The notes beneath the pieces were generated by a model, which was not told the origin of the DNA, did no database searches, and worked only from the letters and a program-made list of their open reading frames with translations. 18,069 nt of DNA from JAZSNL01 sp045536365 (GTDB lineage Bacteria; Bacillota_I; Bacilli_A; ML615J-28; CAG-313), in contig JAZSNL010000002.1 of the NCBI GenBank assembly GCA_045536365.1, positions 1 through 18,069 on the forward strand, given 5' to 3'. Below, in pieces: positions 1-6,667 of the stretch. Numbering within the stretch: the first letter of the stretch is position 1; each line of letters opens with the position of its first letter. Made by a program: the position numbers and the translations under genes.

Positions 1-39
1 TTAATTGAAAGAATAGAAAAATTGGAAAAAGGAGAGTGA
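1..39 (+). CDS. 3' end of an unidentified (probably tail) gene
   Basis: Only the last 12 codons are inside the window; they read LIERIEKLEKGE and end at TGA. The Leu/Ile spacing and the charged residues look like the end of a helix or coiled coil. The final Lys-Gly-Glu codons double as the ribosome-binding site of the next gene. Its position just before a tail-fibre-like gene suggests a structural tail gene, but nothing in the sequence proves this. Confidence 0.6.
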   Translation, partial: LIERIEKLEKGE

Positions 40-44
40 TAATA

Positions 45-491
45 ATGGAAAAGATAACATTTGAAAATTTACCAAACACAACAACACCAATTAATGCAAC
101 TAATTTAAATCAATTACAAACAAATGTAGAAAATGCAATAAACGGTGTTGTAGAAAGTGGTGGAGATGAAACTAATGGTTATTGGGTTAAATATGCAGAT
201 GGAACAATGATTTGTAGAGGGATTATTAGTAAGTATGTAGATGGAGGACATACAGAGCAAGGTTCAGGATGGTATATTTCAGAAGCAATACAAGTTTATT
301 TTCCACAAGCATTTAAAGAAGCACCAACAGTTATAGCGAGTGCTTATCGTCAAGCATCAGATAGAAATGGATTAGTTGTTTTTACTAGAAATGTAAATAC
401 AGCTTCATTTGGTGCTTGGAGTGGTATGCTTGTTTCTTCTACTGCAACAGGTTTTACTAGAACATATGTAGCAATAGGAAGATGGAAATAA
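45..491 (+). CDS. Short tail-fibre-like protein (gp53-like C-terminal domain)
   Basis: A 148-residue protein. The N-terminal ~35 residues (ITFENLPNTTTPINATNLN...) resemble the linker found at the start of many tail-fibre and appendage proteins of Gram-positive phages. From about residue 45, a WVKYADGTMICRG stretch opens a beta-rich domain with aromatic strands and ends in AIGRWK. This matches the general pattern of the gp53-like tail-fibre C-terminal domain, which sits at the tail tip and contacts the host surface. I chose the ATG at 45 over an in-frame GTG at 36 because GGAG at 31-34 is correctly spaced only for the ATG. It lies directly upstream of the holin, at the end of the tail module. 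The family match is by recognition of pattern and not by a search, so the receptor role is inferred. Confidence 0.7.
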   Translation: MEKITFENLPNTTTPINATNLNQLQTNVENAINGVVESGGDETNGYWVKYADGTMICRGIISKYVDGGHTEQGSGWYISEAIQVYFPQAFKEAPTVIASAYRQASDRNGLVVFTRNVNTASFGAWSGMLVSSTATGFTRTYVAIGRWK

Positions 492-510
492 AATAAGGAG
501 GAAATTAAAT

Positions 511-792
511 ATGGAATTAACACAAATTATAACAATAGTAACAATGATAGTTACATGGTTACTTGGAATAGTAGCAAAAAAATCAAAGTGGGTTGACAAC
601 AACCTAATACCAATTCAAAATATATTAATTGGATTAGTAGTGGCAATAATTGAATGGATTATAACTGGTGACTTCTCAATAGCATTATCAGCAAGTGGTT
701 TATTAGCTGGGGGAAGTTATGATGTATTCCATAATATAAAGAAATTAATTAATAAAAACAAAGAAATTAATGTAGAAGTGGGGTTAGGATAG
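511..792 (+). CDS. Phage holin (Hol44-like)
   Basis: A 93-residue membrane protein. Hydrophobic segments lie at about residues 4-22 and 33-51, with a weaker Gly/Ala/Leu-rich one at 57-70. A basic, charged tail (HNIKKLINKNKE) follows, as is usual for holins. The middle segment NLIPIQNILIGLVVAIIEW resembles the Hol44-type holin family of Bacillota phages. Holins pool in the cytoplasmic membrane and open it at a set time, so that the endolysin reaches the wall. A consensus AAGGAGG (494-500) precedes the ATG. The stop is one base before the endolysin ATG, so the two form a translationally linked lysis cassette. Confidence 0.85.
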   Translation: MELTQIITIVTMIVTWLLGIVAKKSKWVDNNLIPIQNILIGLVVAIIEWIITGDFSIALSASGLLAGGSYDVFHNIKKLINKNKEINVEVGLG

Positions 793-793
793 T

Positions 794-1657
794 ATGCAAA
801 GAGCAATATTCCCAATATTAAAAACATGGGAAACTCAACCTATGGGCACAGGTTCACATAAAGACACTAAAGCAATAGACTTTGGTGTCTTGAGCCCATA
901 CAATGATACAAAATTAACTGCACCTTTTGATGGTAAAATAGTTTATGTAGATACACAATCAAATGGCGGAGGAATAGCATTTGAAAGTTTAAATAAAGTT
1001 AAATATGTAGATGGTACAGAAGATTATATGACATTATGGACAGGACACGATAATAACCCACCTAAATTAGGCGCAACATTCAAACAAGGTGAGCATTATA
1101 GTGATATGGGTACTGCCGGCAATGTGGCAAAACATTGTCATTTAGAGGTTATCAAAGGTAAGTTCAAAATGGCTATAAAAGTAACTTCTGCCGGTGCTTA
1201 TAAGTTTGATAATACAATAGAGCCATACAAAGCATTATTCTTAAATAAAGATGGTTTAATTAAGTATAGCAAGTATAAATGGACCACACTACCTACAACA
1301 ATAGGAACACCAGTAAAAAGAAATGAAAGCGTAGACCAAATAGAAGTAGTCGCAACTGTATTAAATGCAAGAGATAAGGCTAGTTTAAAAGGCAATATAT
1401 TAGGCTTTATGAATACAGGAATATATAATATTATATCTAGTACAAAAGCAGATGGTTATACTTGGTATCAAGTAGAAAAGAATGTATGGATAGCATACAA
1501 CAAAGAGTGGGAAACACTATTGCCTAAAAAAGAAAGCGAATTAGAAAAATTAAAAAAAGAAAATGCTACATTAAAACAAAATAATCAAAATTTGGCAAAT
1601 GAAGTTATTAAGTTGCAAAACAAACTAAAAGAAATTAATAAGTTATCGACATTGTAA
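794..1657 (+). CDS. Endolysin: M23-like metallopeptidase + SH3-like domain + C-terminal coiled coil
   Basis: A 287-residue cell-wall hydrolase. Residues ~15-120 fit an M23/LytM-like zinc endopeptidase: a first ligand pair His22...Asp29 in the SHKDTKAIDFG stretch, the APFDGKIVYV strand, and a closing His-Cys-His (114-116) in KHCHLEV. Such enzymes cut peptide cross-links in peptidoglycan. Residues ~183-240 (TVLNARDKAS...TWYQVE...WIAYN) look like a bacterial SH3 wall-binding domain. Residues ~245-283 form a Lys/Glu-rich heptad coiled coil, which is unusual at the end of an endolysin. No signal peptide is present, which agrees with release through the holin. The start is one base after the holin stop. 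A weak TTAGGA before it suggests coupling to holin translation. Cleavage specificity cannot be told. Confidence 0.85.
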   Translation: MQRAIFPILKTWETQPMGTGSHKDTKAIDFGVLSPYNDTKLTAPFDGKIVYVDTQSNGGGIAFESLNKVKYVDGTEDYMTLWTGHDNNPPKLGATFKQGEHYSDMGTAGNVAKHCHLEVIKGKFKMAIKVTSAGAYKFDNTIEPYKALFLNKDGLIKYSKYKWTTLPTTIGTPVKRNESVDQIEVVATVLNARDKASLKGNILGFMNTGIYNIISSTKADGYTWYQVEKNVWIAYNKEWETLLPKKESELEKLKKENATLKQNNQNLANEVIKLQNKLKEINKLSTL

Positions 1658-1667
1658 GGAGGTAATT

Positions 1668-2003
1668 ATGAAAAAAGGAAATCAATTTTATTTAAAAGTA
1701 CAATTATGTGATGAAAATGATAATTTAATAAACATTTTATCAATAAGTAAAGTTCAATTTAACATTGGCAATTTAACTAAAGTATTTGACCACTCAAATG
1801 AAGAAGTTGAGTATGATGATGAAAGTCAAGCATTTAAAATATGGATAACCGAAAAAGAAAGTTTTAATTTTAAAAACCAAACAAATATTGATGCAAGAGT
1901 GTTATATAAAAATGATATTATCGATGGAAGTATGATTAAACAAATATATTTTCACAATAGTTTGAATGAGGTGTTGTTAAATGATAGTTCCCAAGATAAT
2001 TAA
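1668..2003 (+). CDS. Small virion-associated protein of unknown function
   Basis: A 111-residue protein preceded by a perfect AAGGAGG (1656-1662). It alternates short beta-like strands with charged loops: residues 7-13 YLKVQLC, 22-34 INILSISKVQFNI, then acidic VEYDDESQAFKIWI. This has the look of the small immunoglobulin-like or BppU-N-type baseplate and tail accessory proteins of Gram-positive phages, but no firm family can be named. Its 3' end overlaps the next tail gene by 23 bases, so both are likely co-translated and may act in one structure. A tail or baseplate role is inferred from position only. Confidence 0.6.
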   Translation: MKKGNQFYLKVQLCDENDNLINILSISKVQFNIGNLTKVFDHSNEEVEYDDESQAFKIWITEKESFNFKNQTNIDARVLYKNDIIDGSMIKQIYFHNSLNEVLLNDSSQDN

Positions 2004-3666
2004 CGAAGATAAAATAATAAAATTAAAAATAACTTCTTCATTTCCTCCTATTGTTCTTGCTAATTTACAAGAAAAAAATGCAATTCCAACAAAAGAAGTT
2101 CAAGAAATAGTAGCAGACAATAACTTTGATGGCTTGTCAAAAGTAACAATTCAAGCAATTCCACCTGCAAACTTACAAGAAAAGAATGTAGCCCCTAGTA
2201 AAGAAATTCAAGAAGTAGTTGCTGATGAAATGTATGATGGCTTGTCAAAGGTTATAGTTGACCCAATTCCTGATATAAACTTACAAGAAAAAAGGGTTAT
2301 ACCTACAAAACAAGAACAAGAATTAATTGCAGATGTTGGTTATGATGCTTTGTCTAAAGTAACAATAGAACCAATACCAAATGAATATATTATACCAAGT
2401 GGAACATTAGAGATTACTCAAAATGGAGAATATGATGTAGTAGAAAAAGCAAAGGTAAATGTAAATCTTAACGAGGATATTCTAAATGGTATTATTGAAC
2501 AATATAAAAGTGCAACTGATGTTATTAATGCTAATACATTTGTTGAATTTGTTAAAACTTTTAATCAATCAACATTTGAAAATGGACATATACTTTATAT
2601 AAGTGAATATAAAGATAATACTATTATTATTTATAATACATCAAGTAGTTGTATCTTATCAAAAGTTTCGTTTGATAAAGAAATAACAATAATTGATACA
2701 ACAACAATTCGTTCGACTATTGTTAGTGGATTAAAATGTAATCAACATGATAATCAATTAATAATGATATATAAAGCCTCAAACATAGGATACATCAAAA
2801 ATATTAATCTTGATGATTATACAATGTCTAATGAATTAAGTATAGGGTCAACTGGTAATTATTTTGATATTGTTTTATATAAAGTTGTTGGAGATACTAA
2901 ATATTTTATGAATATTTCAATACACAATACAACATATCCTTATGTTAGAATGGTATATCTTCAAAATAATGTAATAACTCAAGTTAATCAATGGAATGGT
3001 AATGAAGGAAATATAAATGGCGGTTTTAGAATATTTAACATAAACGATAAATTTATATTTACACAATCTGATGGTTCATATTTTACAATTAACTTTATAA
3101 ATGTTAATGATAATTATAATGTTTCTATTGGTACAAAAAAAACATTTGCTTATAGATATGCAGAGGTTGAGTGTTTTGATAACAATTTATTAATCATATA
3201 TCGAGATGCCACTAACAATTATTTAAAAGTTGCTATTTTAACTATTGATGGAACAAGTACAATTGAAACAAAAGTTATAACTTTACAAGAAAATACAAAC
3301 TTTGATTATAATAATCTAACATGTGGAAAACTTAATAATAATTTCTATACATTACATAGAAATGACACTTCAACACCATTTACATTAACATTAATAAATC
3401 CTAATAATTTAACAATATTAGATAGTTTCGTTTTAGATGATACATCAGTTTCTTCTTTAGATTATTTAACTCATATGGAATATATAAATGATTTATTCTT
3501 TGCTGTTCAACCTATAACTTCTACTTATAAAGATAATTTATTTTTAATAAAAAGTGAAAATGACAAAATAGTTAGTAAAGTTAAAGAAGCAACTAATCAA
3601 ATTAATGGTTTAACAAAAACTAATTGTTCAAGTGAACAAGAGGGTGAAGTTTGGATATTAAATTAA
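1981..3666 (+). CDS. Repeat-bearing tail protein, candidate receptor-binding/tail fibre
   Basis: A 561-residue protein, ATG set by GAGGTG at 1968-1973. Residues 27-134 are three tandem 36-residue repeats, each with a NLQEK...P(T/S)K...E...AD...D(G/A)LSKV pattern. A related segment at ~135-162 (IIPSGTLEITQNGEYDV) follows. Such LQEK/LSKV repeats are common at the N-terminus of tail or fibre proteins of gut Bacillota phages. The remaining ~390 residues are Asn/Asp/Thr-rich, with many short beta strands ending in aromatic or Asn residues. This would fit a beta-propeller or sialidase-like fold, though I see no catalytic signature. It lies after the lysis genes and is the last gene before the late terminator. 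Host-receptor binding is inferred. Confidence 0.65.
   Translation: MIVPKIINEDKIIKLKITSSFPPIVLANLQEKNAIPTKEVQEIVADNNFDGLSKVTIQAIPPANLQEKNVAPSKEIQEVVADEMYDGLSKVIVDPIPDINLQEKRVIPTKQEQELIADVGYDALSKVTIEPIPNEYIIPSGTLEITQNGEYDVVEKAKVNVNLNEDILNGIIEQYKSATDVINANTFVEFVKTFNQSTFENGHILYISEYKDNTIIIYNTSSSCILSKVSFDKEITIIDTTTIRSTIVSGLKCNQHDNQLIMIYKASNIGYIKNINLDDYTMSNELSIGSTGNYFDIVLYKVVGDTKYFMNISIHNTTYPYVRMVYLQNNVITQVNQWNGNEGNINGGFRIFNINDKFIFTQSDGSYFTINFINVNDNYNVSIGTKKTFAYRYAEVECFDNNLLIIYRDATNNYLKVAILTIDGTSTIETKVITLQENTNFDYNNLTCGKLNNNFYTLHRNDTSTPFTLTLINPNNLTILDSFVLDDTSVSSLDYLTHMEYINDLFFAVQPITSTYKDNLFLIKSENDKIVSKVKEATNQINGLTKTNCSSEQEGEVWILN
2059..2382 (+). repeat. Three tandem 108-bp coding repeats (36 residues each)
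   Basis: The repeat units encode residues 27-62, 63-98 and 99-134 of the tail protein. All keep NLQEK at the start and a LSKV(T/I) strand near the end. The DNA copies have diverged more than the protein pattern, so this is an old in-frame duplication held by selection on the protein. The copy number may vary between relatives. Confidence 0.85.
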
Positions 3667-3674
3667 AAATTATT

Positions 3675-3702
3675 AAAAGAAAGATTAATTCTTTCTTTTT
3701 TT
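3675..3702 (+). terminator. Rho-independent terminator of the late/lysis transcript
   Basis: A perfect 10-bp inverted repeat, AAAAGAAAGA / TCTTTCTTTT, with a TTAAT loop runs into a T tract. It starts nine bases after the tail-protein stop and lies upstream of the first early promoter. The stem is AT-rich, but the T tract is long. Confidence 0.8.
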
Positions 3703-3727
3703 ATTTTAAAAAAATGTAAAATATGTA

Positions 3728-3756
3728 TTGACTTTTATTCTCATATGTGATAATAT
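3728..3756 (+). promoter_or_regulatory. Early promoter P1 (sigma-A type)
   Basis: TTGACT (3728-3733), a 17-base spacer and TAATAT (3751-3756), with a TG one base before the -10 (extended -10). It shares the 12-mer TGTATTGACTTT with promoter P2. It begins 25 bases after the late terminator and precedes the gene at 3788. Confidence 0.8.
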
Positions 3757-3787
3757 TAAAACATAAATAAATAGAAGGAGGAATAAA

Positions 3788-3997
3788 ATGAAAAGAATTA
3801 AATGGGAAAACATATTTTTTATCTTAATGCTAGTATATGGAGTGATTTGTATGATGAATCATAACACAAATGAATTATCATACATAGAACTACCAATATA
3901 TCTAGGACAAGCATTATTAGTAAGATATACAGTTAAATATGTAAGACTTTATCCAAAAGTATTTTTAGGCGAAATACAAGACTTTTTCAAAGATTAG
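3788..3997 (+). CDS. Small membrane protein, unknown function
   Basis: A 69-residue protein with a strong AAGGAGG ribosome-binding site. Residues ~9-24 (IFFILMLVYGVICMMN) form a clear transmembrane helix after a basic start. A second, weaker hydrophobic stretch lies around 36-48, and the tail is charged. It is the first gene after promoter P1, so it is probably expressed immediately after infection. No family is recognised. Roles such as superinfection exclusion or host-membrane takeover are possible, but nothing here supports one of them specifically. Confidence 0.65.
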   Translation: MKRIKWENIFFILMLVYGVICMMNHNTNELSYIELPIYLGQALLVRYTVKYVRLYPKVFLGEIQDFFKD

Positions 3998-4070
3998 TAT
4001 AAATGTTAGGGTTAAGGGGTTTTTGTTGAATATAAGGCGAAAAATACAGGAATTAGAAAGGATTATAATT

Positions 4071-4232
4071 ATGGATAATGAAATTTTTAAAAATATAATA
4101 AAAAATACATATAATTTTGATGAAGAAGAGCAAAAATGTGAATTGTGTGGAGAAGTTGCAATAAAACAAAATATATACGATGCTAATTATTGTGCAGATT
4201 GTTTTAATGAAGCACAGGAAAGCAGGATGTAA
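4071..4232 (+). CDS. Small zinc-ribbon-like protein
   Basis: A 53-residue protein with two Cys-x2-Cys knuckles (CELC and CADC) about 17 residues apart. This spacing is typical of treble-clef or zinc-ribbon folds that bind one zinc ion. Such tiny phage proteins can bind nucleic acid or host proteins, but the target cannot be told. I set the start at the ATG at 4071, with AAAGGA just upstream. An in-frame TTG at 4023 would add 16 basic residues without a good ribosome-binding site. The stop overlaps the next ATG in a TAATG junction. Confidence 0.6.
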   Translation: MDNEIFKNIIKNTYNFDEEEQKCELCGEVAIKQNIYDANYCADCFNEAQESRM

Positions 4233-4423
4233 TGATAAAAAATAAAGAATTGGATGAAATGATTAAAAAATGTAAAACTTCAAAAGAATTAAAAGAATTA
4301 ATAACATTGTTTGCAAATGAAATTATAGGAAAAATCACTGATAAACAAACACTTAAAATTTTAAAAGCAAAAAATGAAATAGAAAAAAAAGAAAAACAAA
4401 GGAGAGAAAAAGATGCCTTATAA
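4232..4423 (+). CDS. Small Lys/Glu-rich helical protein, unknown function
   Basis: A 63-residue protein, translationally coupled by TAATG to the zinc-ribbon gene before it. The sequence is almost wholly helix-forming: a first amphipathic stretch (ELDEMIKKCKTSKELKELI) and a very basic Lys/Glu/Arg tail. The tail is encoded by an A-rich run that also supplies the next gene's GGAGAG site. It overlaps the next gene by 11 bases. No family recognised. Confidence 0.5.
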   Translation: MIKNKELDEMIKKCKTSKELKELITLFANEIIGKITDKQTLKILKAKNEIEKKEKQRREKDAL

Positions 4424-4658
4424 AAAAATGAATTTTACAGAACCCACTGAAAGAGAAAAAAATTTAATATTTTTAATTAATATAAAAAGATATTTAAGAG
4501 AAAGAAAATTATATTATGAAAATTTTAAAAAAAATAGAATATTTGAAGAAATTATGCAAGATGCACAATTCATAAGAGGTAAAATTGAAACTTATGAAGA
4601 AATCTTGGGAAAATTAGATTTATTTACATTAGAAGATAAAATAAGAAAGATGGTGTAA
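4413..4658 (+). CDS. Small basic helical protein, unknown function
   Basis: An 81-residue protein rich in Lys, Arg, Glu, Ile and aromatic residues (IKRYLRERKLYYENFKKNR), predicted all-helical with no membrane segment. GGAG at 4401-4404 is well spaced from the ATG. It is part of the P1 operon, overlapping the previous gene and one base from the helix-turn-helix gene that follows. It may work with that regulator, but this is inference from position only. Confidence 0.55.
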   Translation: MPYKKMNFTEPTEREKNLIFLINIKRYLRERKLYYENFKKNRIFEEIMQDAQFIRGKIETYEEILGKLDLFTLEDKIRKMV

Positions 4659-4659
4659 A

Positions 4660-4866
4660 ATGATAAAATTATATGAAGAACAAAAAGTTAGTATTTATAA
4701 AATACAAAAGGATTTAGGACTTGATAGAATGAGATTATACAGGTATGCAAACGGAATTATTCCCATAGATAAAATTCCAGCCAAACTTGTTTTAGACCTC
4801 GCCTACTATCTAAAAGAAGAACCAAATGATTTAATGAAAAAAATGACAAAATATCTAAAAAAGTAA
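4660..4866 (+). CDS. XRE/Cro-like helix-turn-helix DNA-binding protein
   Basis: A 68-residue protein. Residues ~9-30 (KVSIYKIQKDLGLDRMRLYRY) fit a helix-turn-helix: a Ser-Ile-Tyr-Lys-Ile helix, a Gly turn, and a recognition helix with Arg22... Arg27. The IPIDKIPAKLVLDLAYYLK segment is the usual fourth helix of XRE domains. It has the size of Cro-type regulators with only the DNA-binding domain. It is the last gene of the P1 operon, just before a terminator and the P2 promoter, which suits control of the early promoters. Its partner CI-type repressor is not in the window. Confidence 0.75.
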   Translation: MIKLYEEQKVSIYKIQKDLGLDRMRLYRYANGIIPIDKIPAKLVLDLAYYLKEEPNDLMKKMTKYLKK

Positions 4867-4889
4867 GATAGCAAAAAACTATCTTTTTT
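4865..4889 (+). terminator. Rho-independent terminator of the P1 operon
   Basis: The stem AAGATAG / CTATCTT with loop CAAAAAA is followed by a six-T run. The left arm overlaps the stop codon of the helix-turn-helix gene, and the next promoter starts 13 bases later. Confidence 0.75.
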
Positions 4890-4901
4890 ATTATTTTTGT
4901 A

Positions 4902-4930
4902 TTGACTTTGTACTATAAATGTATTATAAT
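4902..4930 (+). promoter_or_regulatory. Early promoter P2 (sigma-A consensus)
   Basis: TTGACT (4902-4907), a 17-base spacer and a perfect TATAAT (4925-4930). The upstream flank and -35 share the 12-mer TGTATTGACTTT with P1. It is followed within 25 bases by AGGAGGT and the ATG of the ribbon-helix-helix gene. Confidence 0.85.
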
Positions 4931-4952
4931 TATATCAGATAGGAGGTAGAAT

Positions 4953-5069
4953 ATGTTATATGTAAGAATTACTGATGATTTAAAAAAACAACTTCAAGAT
5001 GAAGCAAAAGAAAAAGGATTGTCATTGAGTGCTTATATTAGAATGATACTAATTGAAAGGAACAAGTAA
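4953..5069 (+). CDS. Tiny ribbon-helix-helix (Arc/CopG-like) DNA-binding protein
   Basis: A 38-residue protein: MLYVRITDDLKKQL, then a helix, a Gly-Leu-Ser-Leu-Ser turn, and AYIRMILIER. This is the minimal ribbon-helix-helix layout: a short beta strand (YVRIT) that pairs in the dimer and reads the major groove, then two helices. It has an AGGAGGT site and is the first gene behind consensus promoter P2. Feedback control of P2 is therefore likely, though inferred. The stop overlaps the ATG of the nuclease gene (TAATG), so the two are translationally coupled. Confidence 0.75.
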   Translation: MLYVRITDDLKKQLQDEAKEKGLSLSAYIRMILIERNK

Positions 5070-6487
5070 TGACAAAAGATGAAATATTGAAACGAATTAA
5101 TGAAGTATTTGGTAAATATGAATTTATAGAAAATGGACATTATTATTTATGTAATGGAAAAAGAGTTGGAATTAGCACAACAGGACTTATAGGTCAATAT
5201 GAAAATCATTTTGATAGTGAAACAATTTCGCAACAAGTTGCAAATAAAAGAGGAATAAGTCAACAAGAAGTTCTTGAAGAATGGAGAATAGAAAATTTGC
5301 ATTCTAAAATTAAGGGAAGTTTCATACATGAATTTGCTCAAAGTCTGTGGGAAGGAAAAGAATACAAATTTGATTATTCAAAAGTTCCGGAAGAAATTGA
5401 TATTGATAGATTAAAAAGCGACATAAATAAGTTAATACCGCAAGCAATTAATTTTTACAATGATTATAAAGATATGTATGAACTTATAGGTTGTGAAATA
5501 TATTTAGGCGATGAAGATTTTGATGAATGTGGAGCAACTGACCAAATTCTTTATAATAAATATACTGGTGGAATAGCAATAATTGACTATAAAACGAATA
5601 AAGAAATAAAACAAGAAAGTTATAAACATAAAAAAATGTTAATTCCTTTACATAGATTTGATGATTGCAACTATATTCATTATTCAATACAATTAAGTGG
5701 ATATAAATTTAAGTTTGAAAGAAATACCAAATTAAAAGTTGATGAAACATTTATTGTTTATTTTAACATAAATGCAGATAACTACGAAATTATTGAACCA
5801 TTAAATATGGAAAAAGAGGTACAGAAAATTTTAGAAAATAGGAAGGTGAAGAATATGAATAGTGTACCAATATTATTAATTGGAAAATCAGGGAGTGGTA
5901 AAAGCACTTCATTAAGAAATTTTAAGAAAGATGAAATTGCAGTTGTAAATGTTTTGGGAAAACCATTACCATTTAAGACAGACATTAATGCGCCAAAGAG
6001 TGATAATTATGATGCAATTTTAAAAGCAATAGCAAAAACTGAAAGAAAGACAATAGTTATAGATGATGCTAATTATTTAATTACTAATGAATTTATGAAT
6101 AAAACAAGTGTTAAAGGATTTGATAAATACAATGAACTAGCAAATAACTTTTGGAATCTTATAAATGGCATTAAAAACATAGAAGGTGGAAAGACAGTAT
6201 ATCTAATAATGCACGAAGATACTGATGAAAATGGAAATGTTAAACCAAAAACAATAGGTAAGTTATTAGATGACAAAGTAAATATTCAAGGGATGTTTAC
6301 AATTTGCATAAGAAGTATGTTTGAAAATGGTAATTACATATTTAGATTAAAAACAAATGGTCAAGATTGTGTAAAAACACCATTTGGAATGTTTAATGAA
6401 GAATCAATGGAAAATGATTTAAAAGAATTTGATAAAGTTGTAAGAGAATATTATGATTTAGATAAAGAAGAAGAAAAAGGAGAATAA
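5069..6487 (+). CDS. Fused RecB-like PD-(D/E)XK nuclease and P-loop (Sak4-like) ATPase
   Basis: A 472-residue protein with two domains that Bacillota phages usually encode as separate neighbouring genes. Residues ~80-235 are a RecB/Cas4-type nuclease: His87 in GSFIHEFA, Asp158 in GATDQI, the Asp173-Tyr-Lys175 pair in IIDYKT, and the Gln208...Tyr212 motif in YSIQLSGY. Residues ~263-472 are a P-loop ATPase with Walker A GKSGSGKST (272-280) and Walker B TIVIDD (Asp332-Asp333). It resembles Sak4-like single-strand-annealing recombinases. Together they would resect DNA ends and promote annealing during phage recombination and replication. Met263 has its own ribosome-binding site in frame, so a free ~210-residue ATPase may also be made. 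The next genes encode a small protein and a probable single-strand-binding protein, consistent with this role. Confidence 0.8.
   Translation: MTKDEILKRINEVFGKYEFIENGHYYLCNGKRVGISTTGLIGQYENHFDSETISQQVANKRGISQQEVLEEWRIENLHSKIKGSFIHEFAQSLWEGKEYKFDYSKVPEEIDIDRLKSDINKLIPQAINFYNDYKDMYELIGCEIYLGDEDFDECGATDQILYNKYTGGIAIIDYKTNKEIKQESYKHKKMLIPLHRFDDCNYIHYSIQLSGYKFKFERNTKLKVDETFIVYFNINADNYEIIEPLNMEKEVQKILENRKVKNMNSVPILLIGKSGSGKSTSLRNFKKDEIAVVNVLGKPLPFKTDINAPKSDNYDAILKAIAKTERKTIVIDDANYLITNEFMNKTSVKGFDKYNELANNFWNLINGIKNIEGGKTVYLIMHEDTDENGNVKPKTIGKLLDDKVNIQGMFTICIRSMFENGNYIFRLKTNGQDCVKTPFGMFNEESMENDLKEFDKVVREYYDLDKEEEKGE
5841..5857 (+). promoter_or_regulatory. Internal ribosome-binding site and in-frame ATG of the ATPase domain
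   Basis: GGAAGGTGAAG (5841-5851) precedes an ATG at 5855-5857 that is codon 263 of the fused gene. The start falls exactly between the two domains: the ATPase P-loop strand begins four residues later. This looks like the kept start of a once separate ATPase gene. Confidence 0.6.
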
Positions 6488-6489
6488 TA

Positions 6490-6666
6490 ATGACACAAAT
6501 ATTGGAAACTACAATTGAATATTTACAAGATTATTTAAAAATTGTTGAAAAAGAAGATAAAAATAAAGGAATATTATTAAGTGGTAAAGTTGCTAACTTA
6601 TACCAATTAATTGATATTTATAAAAATGAATTAGAAAAATCAAAAGAAAGTAAAGGAGAAAATTAA
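6490..6666 (+). CDS. Small helical protein, unknown function
   Basis: A 58-residue protein behind AAAGGAGAA, two bases after the stop of the nuclease-ATPase gene. It is predicted mostly helical (ILETTIEYLQDYLKIVEKE, then NLYQLIDIYKNELEK) and acidic-basic mixed, with no Cys or membrane segment. Its C-terminal SKGEN codons form the ribosome-binding site of the next gene. Its place between the recombinase and the single-strand-binding candidate suggests a role in the same complex. No family recognised. Confidence 0.6.
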   Translation: MTQILETTIEYLQDYLKIVEKEDKNKGILLSGKVANLYQLIDIYKNELEKSKESKGEN

Positions 6667-6667
6667 T

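Noticed and set aside
4010..4026. G-rich TTAGGGTTAAGGGG patch
   Set aside because: Only two or three short G runs occur, too few for a convincing quadruplex or telomere-like repeat.
4023..4070. TTG-started extension of the zinc-ribbon gene
   Set aside because: It has no ribosome-binding site, while the ATG at 4071 has AAAGGA at a suitable distance.
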